DNA from: Septoria linicola | Lineage: Eukaryota; Ascomycota; Dothideomycetes; Mycosphaerellales; Mycosphaerellaceae | Length of the DNA stretch: 64,000 bases | Direction: 5' to 3' | NCBI GenBank assembly: GCA_024114885.1 | Contig: CP099419.1 | Span: 3,596,001-3,660,000 of the forward strand | Shown: piece by piece, positions 42,505 through 51,966 of the stretch | How positions within the stretch are numbered: position 1 is the first letter of the stretch | Layout of the letters: every line of letters starts with the position of its first letter | Notes under the pieces: generated by a model | What the model saw: the letters and a program-made list of their open reading frames with translations, nothing else | Database searches by the model: none | What the model was told of the DNA's origin: nothing | Program-made: the position numbers and the translations under genes

Positions 42505-43432
42505 ATGACCTCTGGACTTGCTGAAGCATCGTGCAGTACCTACGACGCTTTACTCGAGACGTGTGAGGACCGAGCATACTCTGTCGACCAGTCCTCTTGT
42601 TCCAGAGAAATCTCATCTGGATCATCTCCTCTGTCGCGACGAATAAGCGACATGATTGAGGAGGCCTTCCCTTCGCCAGTCGTTCCTAATGACAGCTATG
42701 AACACCCACCGATGCAGCCTTCTGCAACCCCCAGGAACAGCTGCGTCGAGTTATGCTCTCCACCTGCATACACGCCACCCGAGCGCTTGCCGCGATACAT
42801 CGATGGCGGCAGCTTAGCAGAACGGCTGGCCTGCCCGAACATGCAAGAAGCCTTCGCGATACCAGTAACATACAATCGAGTTCCAATGATAGCGCCTCTG
42901 CCGAATCATCCTTGTGAGTCAACCATCCGACGCAGTCCACGCTGCAGAATCGTTCGGAAGTATTACTGATGCAGAGCTGATGGTAACAGATTCCACATAT
43001 CATGAGCTGATGTTGCTTGCTCCGGGAATGCCATTCAAGCGTTTTCTGCGCGAGGTGGAAGAGAAAGCGGGCGCGTACATTCTTTCTGAGCGTCCAAGTA
43101 GACGCCTGATGTCAAAGGAGAAGGTCGTCTTTATTCCAGTGCTCAAGCTGAATGTAGGGAGAGGACGCTTCTTGAGGCGATCGAACATTGTGAAGAGCGC
43201 GATCAATGCGCAGAATTGGTCTGCGGTTGTAGCGATTTTGCAGGAGAAACGCACTGGAGCAGAGTTGAAGGTCAAGTTCTGGACAGAAAGGCCGGGCTCG
43301 GCAGAGGAGACCTTGCGGAAGGAGAGGGTAGCTTGTGCGTATATGAATGTCGAGTCCACGATCAGTGATGTGGCGCTTGGATCGGGCGACTACAGTACCT
43401 CATCCGTCGAAGCCGTGAGGACACATATCTGA
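42505..43432 (+). CDS. Unknown family, tandem copy B (PPxY-containing)
   Basis: Exons 42505-42913 and 42990-43432, with a 76-base GTGAGT...ACAG intron, give 283 residues. The N-terminal half is Ser/Pro-rich and probably disordered, with a PPxY motif (CSPPAYTPP). The C-terminal half mirrors copy A: MPFKRFLREVEEKAGAYIL, GRGRFLRRSN, then AQNWSAVVAILQEKRTGAEL and KVKFWTE. The shared signature is NWxxVxxxL followed by EL[RK]V[TK]FW[ST]E. Unlike copy A it has no clear membrane segment and has gained (or kept) an intron. Function unknown. Confidence 0.65.
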
Positions 43433-43648
43433 TTGGTATGTAGCGTGGCAAGCATCAAGTCGTCTGCCTTTACCACAGCTTTCAGGCACTTGAGTGGGGA
43501 ATAGATTCAAGTCACTGAATTGTGAGCTATGATTCGTGAGCGATCTAAAACGCCGCGTGAAGTCGAAGTGTCCGTGCGTGACTGTGTCGTCGTTGACTGC
43601 GTCTCTGCTTTCTCAATGAGGAGAATTCTCTAGACCCAAAGCTTTAAA

Positions 43649-44188
43649 TCATCCTCTGCCTAATCTCGCCCTGACCACGTTACGAAGTTCGTTCTCGATT
43701 GTCGGCGTCATGGGAGGCGCAATGCCCTGCCGAGCCAGATCCTGATAGTTCGCAACAACGAATCTCATTATATCGATCGGCTTCAAGTTCCGCATAATGT
43801 GCAACATGATTTCTGCCGGCATGCGCAGGAGAGGAAATAGTGCAGGAAGTGCAGTCCGCGTGGTAATATAGATGACACGCGTGCGAGAGAGCGTCGGCGC
43901 TACACCATATGAGTGTAGGAGCGGATAGTTCGCGAAGGCAAAGTTGATGAACGCCTCCGCCGGCAAGAGGTCGACGATGTCCAAAATGAGCTCCGAGGGT
44001 AGTCTATAGAAAGGATGTCTCGGTCGAGCTGTAGTTAGGCTAGTCTCCTCATTGAGTCCTTCGGCACAAACGACTGCACCGAGTGCCGTGAACTGTTCTG
44101 CCATGACAGCAAAGTCGAGGTCGTCAGGTTCAACCCCTTGTGACTGATTACTGGAACCGCCAGTGTGACTGCTGCTTGGTGTAGACAT
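43649..44188 (-). CDS. Protein with two tandem F-box-like motifs
   Basis: 179 residues from the ATG at 44188 (MSTPSSSHTGGSSNQSQG). Two F-box-like helices occur in an internal duplication: YRLPSELILDIVDLLPAEAF followed by FANYPLLHSYGVAP, and LLRMPAEIMLHIMRNLKPID followed by VANYQDLARQGIAP. F-boxes bind Skp1 in SCF ubiquitin ligases; small proteins of this layout are common in Mycosphaerellaceae-type genomes (from memory). No substrate-binding repeat is seen. The ATG lies only 7 bases after the stop codon of the upstream ER protein gene on the same strand, which is unusually tight for a fungus; a later ATG or a different upstream gene end is possible. Confidence 0.65.
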   Translation of the reverse strand: MSTPSSSHTGGSSNQSQGVEPDDLDFAVMAEQFTALGAVVCAEGLNEETSLTTARPRHPFYRLPSELILDIVDLLPAEAFINFAFANYPLLHSYGVAPTLSRTRVIYITTRTALPALFPLLRMPAEIMLHIMRNLKPIDIMRFVVANYQDLARQGIAPPMTPTIENELRNVVRARLGRG

Positions 44189-44195
44189 GCTAGTC

Positions 44196-44992
44196 TCAAT
44201 CTCTATGAGGCTTGGGCGGAGCTTCAGGCCGCAGAACGTACCTCCAGATCTGACCAGAAAGGAAAAATGCCAATACAGCCAGGACAGCAATATAGACTGC
44301 TGTCGATACTAGTGACGCCGGGAAGATATTTCCAAGGTACGGATCGAGAATGATATCGACATCCACCGGGGTTGGATGGACCATCAGAGTTTTATTGGTC
44401 GTGAAATAGTCTGCAGCGGCATCCACTCTGAGAAACAGAACGCTACCAAGACTGTGATCTTGAGCAGACTCGGTACCGGGTGATGATGGCGACTTCTCTT
44501 CAGCAAATGCAGCTAAGCTTTCGATCAAGTGAGGCGTGTCGAACACATGCGTGAGGTTGAAAGTCTCGAGCCAGAACTCCGTAGGTTGCTAGCGCTATGG
44601 TCAGCTTCGTGAGTAAGGCCTCTACTGCTCAGCCTACTATCTAGATTGTGCATTCACATTGAAGACACGGAAGCAGAAATTACGAGGAGGAGACGTACCA
44701 CAGCTGGCCAACAGACACGGACTTCGTATCTCTGTCCAGCTTTCAGTCCTTGAAGCAGATACCAGGACTGATAGCCGCGTGGCCTGTCAGACGATGGGAA
44801 GTGAACAGGCAAGGCCGTCTTCAAGGTTGTCGCCTCTGGAGAAAGAGTGTCGAGGCCAAGCGCTTGGAGAGTCGGTCCAGAGTCCGGTAAAGCGATGGGG
44901 TCTGGAGCGAGGAAGATGACCTTCTCTGTGTTTGCAAGAGCTCTGGTGACTTGCAGTGCAAACAGTGAGCTTAAGAAAGCTAGAAGCCTCAT
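44196..44992 (-). CDS. Conserved fungal ER membrane protein (PGA1-like topology)
   Basis: Exons 44992-44699 and 44588-44196, joined over a 110-base intron (GTACGT...GCTAG), give 228 residues. A signal peptide (MRLLAFLSSLFALQVTRALA) precedes a luminal domain with NTEKVIFLAPDPI, RYEVRVCWPAV and, across the junction, QPTEFWLETFNLTH. One membrane segment near the C-terminus (TAVYIAVLAVLAFFLSG) leaves a short basic tail. This layout and the YFTTNKTLM...PVDVDIILDP block recall a conserved filamentous-fungal protein that may be the PGA1 partner of the GPI mannosyltransferase II GPI18; the link is inference from topology, not from motif identity. The exon joining is well supported by frame. Confidence 0.7.
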
Positions 44993-45393
44993 GATGGGGA
45001 GTGGCAGGCGAATTTGAGGCAAGCACGATCATAAATTCCTGTAGCTATCATTGTATGCAAGACAGGATGCCATACCATGTTACGTTGATGCTCTCCATGA
45101 CGGAGGCATTGCACGCTGAGATGCTCGTGTGGTTGTCGGTCAGATCCGGATTTGGATTCAGGCACAAGTTGGTTCCTGCCTGGCGAAGTGATTGGACGAG
45201 CAGAAGGCACGCTAGCACTTTGGACCCTCAGCTCTTGCCGTAGGTCCCACAAACCAGCGTGCAGCACCAAAACATCCCCTCGCTGTTTACCTTTGGCACC
45301 TCGCGCGGCCACCACGACCTCAACACCACCACCGAGCCTCCTCAGCGTCACGAGACACCCTCATACCATCTTCCGCCATATCACACCGCCAAG
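44993..45393. promoter_or_regulatory. Divergent promoter region, alpha-tubulin and ER protein genes
   Basis: 401 bases between two start codons on opposite strands. The 130 bases before the tubulin ATG are rich in CACC/CTC words, typical of a highly expressed fungal leader. No TATA box is clear enough to mark. Confidence 0.5.
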
Positions 45394-47051
45394 ATGCGTG
45401 AAGTTATCAGCTTGAACGGTAAATTTGGCCTCCTGAGTCGCTAAAGCGCGCCTTGACCGCCTCATTGGCAGGGCCGTTGAAACAAAACCACATACTGACT
45501 ATGGACGCGTATAGTTGGCCAGGCTGGTTGCCAGATCGCGAACAGCTGCTGGGAGGTTAGTCGAGACACGCCGTCAGTGGCAGAAAGAGCACATTGGAGA
45601 ACTCATCGGAGATACATGGTTGCCTGAGGACATTGTGTGCTAACTTGGGAAATTGCAGCTCTACTGCCTCGAGCACGGCATTCAGGTGAGCATAGTTGAA
45701 CACGGTTCGTGGGAAACAAGAGCTGACGGGACTTACAGCCAGATGGATACCTCACCGAGGAGCGCAAGGCCGCTAACGACGACCAAGGATTCTCGACCTT
45801 CTTCTCCGAGACTGGTAGGCAGCCGCCGCGTTAGTCCAGCACGCGATACGATGCTGACACAAAGCAGGTCAGGGCAAGTACGTGCCACGCACCATCTACT
45901 GCGATCTCGAGCCAAACGTCGTCGACGAGGTCCGCACTGGCACTTACCGCAGCCTTTTCCACCCGGAGTTGATGATCACCGGCAAGGAGGATGCATCCAA
46001 CAACTACGCCCGCGGTCACTACACTGTGGGCAAGGAGCTCATTGACCAAGTTCTCGACAAGGTCCGACACGTCGCAGACAACTGCTCTGGACTGCAAGGT
46101 TTCCTCGTTTTCCACTCCTTCGGTGGTGGTACTGGTTCTGGTTTCGGTGCCCTCTTGATGGAGCGCCTGTCTGTCGACTACGGCAAGAAGTGCAAGCTCG
46201 AGTTCTGTGTGTACCCAGCACCACAAGTTGCCACGTCAGTTGTCGAGCCATACAACTCCATTCTCACCACACACACCACTCTTGAGCATTCTGACTGCTC
46301 TTTCATGGTCGACAACGAGGCCATCTACGATATCTGCCGCCGCAACCTCGGCATTGAGCGACCAAACTACGAGAACTTGAACCGCCTGATTGCTCAAGTC
46401 GTCTCGTCGATCACCGCCTCGCTCCGCTTCGATGGCTCTTTGAACGTTGACCTGAACGAGTTCCAGACCAACTTGGTGCCATACCCAAGAATCCACTTCC
46501 CTCTGGTTGCATACGCTCCAATTGTCTCGGCGGCTAAGGCTGCTCACGAGGCCAACTCAGTCCAGGAGATCTCCATGTCCTGCTTCGAGCCAAACAGCCA
46601 GATGGTCAAGTGTGATCCTCGCAACGGCAAGTACATGGCCACTTGCTTGCTCTACCGTGGAGACGTGGTGCCAAAGGATGTCCACCAGGCAGTCGCCACG
46701 CTCAAGACCAAGCGCACCATCCAGTTTGTCGACTGGTGCCCGACTGGCTTCAAGATTGGTATCTGCTACCAGCCACCACAGATGGTTCCAAACGGAGACC
46801 TTGCCAAGGTCAACCGCGCCGTCTGCATGCTTTCCAACACCACCGCCATTGCCGAGGCCTGGTCCGCTCTGTCGCACAAGTTCGATCTCATGTACAGCAA
46901 GCGTGCTTTCGTCCACTGGTACGTTGGTGAGGGTATGGAGGAGGGAGAGTTCTCCGAGGCTCGTGAGGACTTGGCTGCGCTCGAGCGTGACTACGAGGAG
47001 GTTGCCGCCGACTCTGCCGAGGGTGACGAGGGCGCTGAGGCTGAGTACTAG
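45394..47051 (+). CDS. Alpha-tubulin
   Basis: GTP-binding subunit that pairs with beta-tubulin to build microtubules. Five exons, 45394-45418, 45515-45555, 45659-45685, 45739-45814 and 45868-47051, give 450 residues. The first four exons are tiny (25, 41, 27 and 76 bases), a typical layout of fungal tubulin genes. They encode MREVISLN-VGQAGCQIANSCWE, LYCLEHGIQ and PDGYLTEERKAANDD. The GTP-binding tubulin motif GGGTGSGFG and the PYNSILTTH segment are intact. The C-terminus is acidic and ends AEAEY, with the C-terminal tyrosine. Introns are 96, 103, 53 and 53 bases. No second alpha-tubulin copy is in this window. Confidence 0.97.
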
Positions 47052-47835
47052 ATGCGAGAGGAGACACAGTAGACGACATGTCACAAGCATGGAACGCAGT
47101 TGGCGATGTGAACGTAATATCGCACAGAAGACCGCTGGCAGATGACTGGCGGGATAACCAGCATAACTAGCAAGACTGCTAGCGAGCTGTGGTCACTAAT
47201 TCCTTTTTGTTTCCTTGCTTGATGAGTGCACACTGCACAATAGCGAAAATACCACGACACCGTCTTTCCATATGATCCATCTTCTGCTTGCATGTCTTGT
47301 AACATTATCTGACCCGGCCGACGCTTTCACGTACTTTGGCCTCCCCTCCACAAGTAGGCCTTTCATGCTAGGCCCACTTACAGCTAGTGCATCTGACACA
47401 GCCACACAGCCCAAATGCTGTTCCGAGGCCAGCACTGGAGGAGGGAGCGCTGCGACAACGTCTCAGCTTAGATCGCCATGCGGCAGCATGTAGACACCCG
47501 TAAATGACGTCCAGGGTTTGTTGTTCGGGCAAGCTTCTGATTGATTCTTGTTCCCCGGCGAGTTCTCTTTTCCTGCACAAACAACCTCGCTACGAGACAC
47601 GTCGTTCCCTCTAGCTGAACCACTTCCTCTACATACAATCATCAAGACTTCCTGCTCATAGATCAAACATTACCCGAAGTGACCACGAGACACTCGGCAT
47701 ACAATCAATCGACATCTCGAGGAGTTGCTGGCTTTGCAGATTCACCAGCCAGCGGTGGCCATTTGACTACACGACTTGTATCTTGTGCAGCAACACGAAC
47801 TCACCGAGAGCTCAGCTGCGGGCGCATAGCCGACA
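47052..47835. other. Intergenic
   Basis: 784 bases between alpha-tubulin and the WW-domain gene, both on the plus strand. ORFs here are short and of unconvincing composition. The part after 47570 is CA/CT-rich, probably the leader of the next gene. Confidence 0.4.
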
Positions 47836-49290
47836 ATGGCTGAACCAAGCACACCAGACCAAGGGCCCGATCGCGCGCCGCCTACATTGCCCCCAGGATG
47901 GTGCGTCTCTTCGCTGTCCCTTCATTGAGAGCTCTTCACAATCGATCGATACTCCCATTCTTTCTCTCAAAGCGCACACATCATAAGTAACGCGACTTGG
48001 CACTGACGTATCTGGTGTCTGCTGAAGGATTGCGCAGTGGGACGCGAAGTGAGTATGCACTAGACTGCGCCTCAATTCCCTCCATTTGAGACGATCAAAT
48101 GCCGTATCTGCTTTATAGAGTCTGACCTAGGGCCAGATCACGGAAATACTATTACGTCCAGATCAGCACAGGCGAATCGACTTGGGAAGTACCAACGATG
48201 GCAGCTCCAAACGTACCGACCCCCGGCGGAACTCCTGCACAAGGCAACCCATATTCTGCTCCCGATGAGGGCAGCAGAGGAGTCGGTGGACAAGAGAGTG
48301 ACAGAAGCTTGGGCGTACGTGATACTTGGTCAAACGTGCATCAGAATGGGCTAACCACGCACGCAGGGCTCGCTACTGAACAGTGTCATTGGTGGAAACA
48401 AGCAGAGCTCTGGTGGTCTAGGCGGTATGGTTGGGTCAGTACTAGGAGGTGGTTCCTCATCGCATGGCTCTCACCAACAAGGACACTCTGGCGGTGGTGG
48501 ATTGGGTGGAATGGCTCAGTCTTTCCTCGGAGGCGGTAAGCCCAATCAGCAGCACGGGAGCTCAGGCGGTGGCCTAGGCGGCATGGCAGCGTCTTTCCTT
48601 GGAGGAGGCTCGTCATCGCATAGTGGGCAGAGCGGACAGCATGGCTCATCTGGGCATCAAAGCGGAGGCCTGGGAGGAATGCTCAGCGGAGTTCTTGGAG
48701 GAAACAAGCCTTCTCACGGCAGCAGCTCGAACCCATACGGCTACTCTCAAAACCAATCCAGCGGAGGGACATACCAAGGACAAGCGCCCCCGTCCTCGTA
48801 CACGCCCGCCGGACAAAGTGGTTACTATCCTCAGGGTGGCAGCTACAATCCTCCTGGACAGCAGCAGCACCATCAACAACAACATGGCGGCGCACCACAA
48901 GGGCAGTATGGACAAGGACATCAACAACAGAGCTATGGCCATGACCAGTCGCAGTACGGCCAGCAGTCTCACTATGGACAGCAGCCTCCTCATTCGGGCC
49001 CTCCATCAAACTATGGCAGCGCGCCACCAAGCCAGCAGCCAACGCCACACAATCAATATGGCGGGGGACAAAGCTATGGGCAGTACCCGCCTCCTCCAGG
49101 ACAGCACAGCGGTGGGTATGGCCAGCCTGGCGGGTACGATCAGCAGCATAGCTACGGGAACCAGGGCGGCGGATATGGCGGGGCGCCTCCACCACATGAT
49201 CAGGGTGGCTATCAATCATATGGCGGGCAACAAGGTGGTTATGGAAATCAGCAAAACTATGGCCAGCCGCCCAATCCACAATGGAGATAG
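47836..49290 (+). CDS. WW-domain protein with Gly/Gln/Tyr-rich tail (WWM1-like)
   Basis: Four exons, 47836-47900, 48028-48048, 48131-48314 and 48367-49290, give 397 residues. The second exon is a 21-base micro-exon; with it the first three exons build one complete WW domain: LPPGWIAQWDAKARSRKYYY followed by VQISTGESTWEVP, with both signature Trp and the central Tyr triplet. WW domains bind PPxY or related proline motifs. The tail carries four imperfect GGLGGMxxSxLGG repeats, then a roughly 180-residue Gly/Gln/Tyr/Pro-rich low-complexity stretch resembling prion-like domains. N-terminal WW plus Gln/Gly-rich tail matches yeast WWM1, which interacts with metacaspase MCA1; I infer, but cannot prove, orthology. 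Confidence 0.82.
48409..48720 (+). repeat. Four imperfect GGLGGM-type repeats in the WW protein
   Basis: Methionine-centred units at about 48427, 48511, 48583 and 48679, each encoding GGLGGMxxSxLGG and separated by Ser/Gly/Gln/His spacers. Unit spacing is 28, 24 and 32 codons, so it is a protein-level repeat rather than an exact DNA tandem repeat. Confidence 0.8.
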
Positions 49291-49894
49291 AGTCAGGACT
49301 TTGTGAGTTATGGAGCGGATGTGGCCAAGGTATAGATGTGGCAAGACCACAGGCGAGGCATGATCGTTTCAGGTGAAGTTTGGTGGGCAATAGAGCCCTG
49401 TCAGGTTTGAGCGAGTTTAGGACAGTTCAAGCGGTCTTCATGTCATTATTGCATTCTTGACCGCAGTGTGTACATGACCATGAATGATTTAAAACACATG
49501 GTCACGACTAGCCAATCGTGTGTCGTTTATCACCTTTGTTCGTGTGTTGGAATCATCCCGCGCGCCTTTGTCAACGTGACCTGCCTGATTGCGGGTACGA
49601 CCGAGCACGCGGACTCTCACCAGCTCACAGGCTGTTCGGACGTCCAATAACCTCACCCTCGCATCTTCGACACCAACCTCGATTGCGACAGCACGACGAT
49701 CGACAGACCGCAAATTCTCCACGCAACCGAGAAACAGCAACAGTTGCGCTGCTGTCCTTCTGCACAAACATCAAACAACACCACGGCATTTCCACAAGCG
49801 ACCGCCTAACAGCGACACGACCACGGCGAAGACAGGCCGACGGTGAAAGAGTTGCCACAGCGCTCGCGATCCAGAAACAAACACAGCCGCGAAC
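49291..49894. promoter_or_regulatory. Intergenic, YPT1 promoter and leader
   Basis: 604 bases between the WW gene and the YPT1 ATG, both plus strand. From about 49640 the sequence is A/C-rich (CAACACCACGG, ACACGACCACGG words), as in leaders of highly expressed fungal genes. No other gene. Confidence 0.5.
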
Positions 49895-51053
49895 ATGAAT
49901 CCAGAGTAGTGAGTTTTGCGCTGGAGCCTAAGTGAGGTTTTGTGTACAATGGACTCGCACGCTGACGAGCGATTGGTAGAGTAACAATACACCATTCACC
50001 ATTCACTGAAACCGCAGCCATGAAAAGTAGTAGAGTCGTTCGTTGCAGTGCTGGACTGGAACACCACACCAGAAGACAGTCAAGGAATCAAACATGGAGC
50101 GGGAGCTGGCCACACCACCACCAACGTACGAGGACAGCCTGCGCGAGCTACCGGAACCACCATCGTTTCGACAAGTTAAGGGCTTCGGGACCGTCTGGCC
50201 TTCCGACACCAATTTGACGGAGATCATGGACTCTCCTCTGACTGACAGGACCCTCTCGCCTGCCACCATTGCCAACCACCAGCCGTTGCCAAACTTGCGT
50301 GTCAATCCTCTGATGGGTCCAGCAGCTAACGCGTGGGACGACAGATACGACTACCTCTTCAAGCTTCTCCTCATCGGTGACTCCGGTGTCGGAAAGTCTT
50401 GCTTGCTCCTTCGGTTCGCCGATGACACCTACACCGAGAGCTACATCTCCACGATCGGTGTCGACTTCAAGATCAGAACTATTGAGCTCGATGGCAAGAC
50501 TGTCAAGCTTCAGATCGTATGTTCTCTGCGTCACCGGAGAGCGAGTGAACGGTGACTGACTCCGTCATTTAGTGGGACACAGCTGGCCAGGAACGTTTCC
50601 GCACCATCACCTCTTCATACTACCGCGGTGCCCACGGCATCTGCGTCGTCTACGATGTGACCGACATGGATTCATTCAACAACGTCAAGCAGTGGCTGCA
50701 AGAGATCGACCGCTATGCCACAGAGGGTGTCAACAAGCTGCTCGTCGGCAACAAGAGCGATATGTCGGACAAGAAGGTTGTAGAGTACACTGTGGCCAAG
50801 GTACGTCAGGACAGAGGAGCATGAATCACATCGGAACTTGAGACTGACATTCATACAGGAATTCGCAGACAGCCTCGGCATTCCGTTCCTGGAGACTTCG
50901 GCGAAGAACGCCAGCAACGTTGAGCAAGCTTTCTTGACCATGGCACGCCAGATCAAGGAGCGCATGGGCAACACCACGGTCAACAACAAGCCAACTGTGC
51001 AGGTCGGTCAAGGCTCGAACGTGCAGTCTGGCAGCGCCGGTGGCTGCTGCTAG
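49895..51053 (+). CDS. YPT1: Rab GTPase YPT1 (Rab1)
   Basis: Small GTPase controlling ER-to-Golgi transport and autophagosome formation. Exons 49895-49905, 50345-50516, 50573-50800 and 50859-51053 give 201 residues. Exon 1 is only 11 bases (MNP plus two bases of E4); splicing to 50345 restores the invariant [20 protein letters not shown]. Its donor is a weak GTAGTG; the stronger GTGAGT four bases later would create a stop. Motifs: P-loop GDSGVGKS, switch I ISTIGVDFKIRT, DTAGQERF, NKSD, ETSAKNA, and a C-terminal CC for geranylgeranylation. Intron 1 is 439 bases, far longer than the 56- and 58-base introns that follow, and contains an in-frame open extension from an ATG at 50094 (see findings). 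Confidence 0.96.
50094..50344 (+). other. Open in-frame extension inside YPT1 intron 1 (possible alternative first exon)
   Basis: An ATG in AAACATGGAG context starts a frame without stops that runs through the intron-1 acceptor into the GTPase exon, in the Rab frame. It would replace the first four residues of YPT1 with 84 residues: MERELATPPPTYEDSLRELP, then a Pro-rich stretch with DSPLTDRTLSPATIANHQP. It holds 13 prolines and a PPTY (PPxY) motif. Codons end mostly in G or C, as in neighbouring coding exons. It could be a second isoform from an internal promoter, or a chance open frame of 251 bases. Confidence 0.35.
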
Positions 51054-51966
51054 AGGACTCCCACTTGCAAGTTGGAGAAGTGGATAGGATAGGGACGGGA
51101 CACATGGCATTCAGTGATTGAGTGCTGGACTGGGAATCCTTTGAGGCGTTTATGCATGCTACTAGACTGCTTGCTTTCCGGGTAGATGAGGCGCAAGGCT
51201 ATCGGCTCCTTGAGGCATCACAACTGCGTGGATGATGAATAGCTTCTACTACTACAGAACGACGCGCATAATGAGGTGTACATCACAACACGATCAGAGC
51301 GCGTTTCGTGTGGTCCACAGCTGGAGGCTTCGAGGCTACGTATTGAGAGAACTATCAAGCGTTCTGCCTGTTGCTTCCACGAAAGATTTCATCGTCCAAC
51401 TCACCTCCACCTATCTCACTTCATGTCGTGTCAATCATTGCGGTAATTATAATTGTCGATAGACCCAGCCGAGTATTTCTATGGTTCGGCATGCAGGTGT
51501 GGCGCTAGTTAGCCGAACTTTCAATCCGAACGCGTCTGCCGTGCGACTTCCTTCGATCCAGCACAATAACCACACTTGCGAAACGTAGAGGCAGCAGATT
51601 GACACAAGCGTTTCGTTAACAAATCTACAGTAAATTCGAGACAATTTCCAAGGATATAAGCTGCAATACCAGTACACAAGACTTCAGAAACAGTTTGTAG
51701 GCGCGAAACGACATTCGAGAACCACTGTCAGGATACGCGCCTCAAGGACCACACCAAGTCGGCTTTGCGCTGTCTTGCGAGCATTTGCATCGATCACGAC
51801 AGCTCAACGACGTGCAGCCCATAAGACTGGACTCGGTAGCATCAGGGACCATTTCCGACCAACATTGCGTTGCATTGTCCCAGGGAAGGACGTTCTTCAA
51901 TATGAGGAGGGTACAACTGAATGTGCCGCCTCAGTTCGTTCATTCAGCACGCCAGTGAACTGAAGC
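51054..51966. other. Intergenic, upstream of the SUZ12-like gene
   Basis: 913 bases with the YPT1 3' UTR and the promoter and leader of the SUZ12-like gene. Small ORFs on both strands lack any family features. No RNA gene recognised. Confidence 0.4.
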
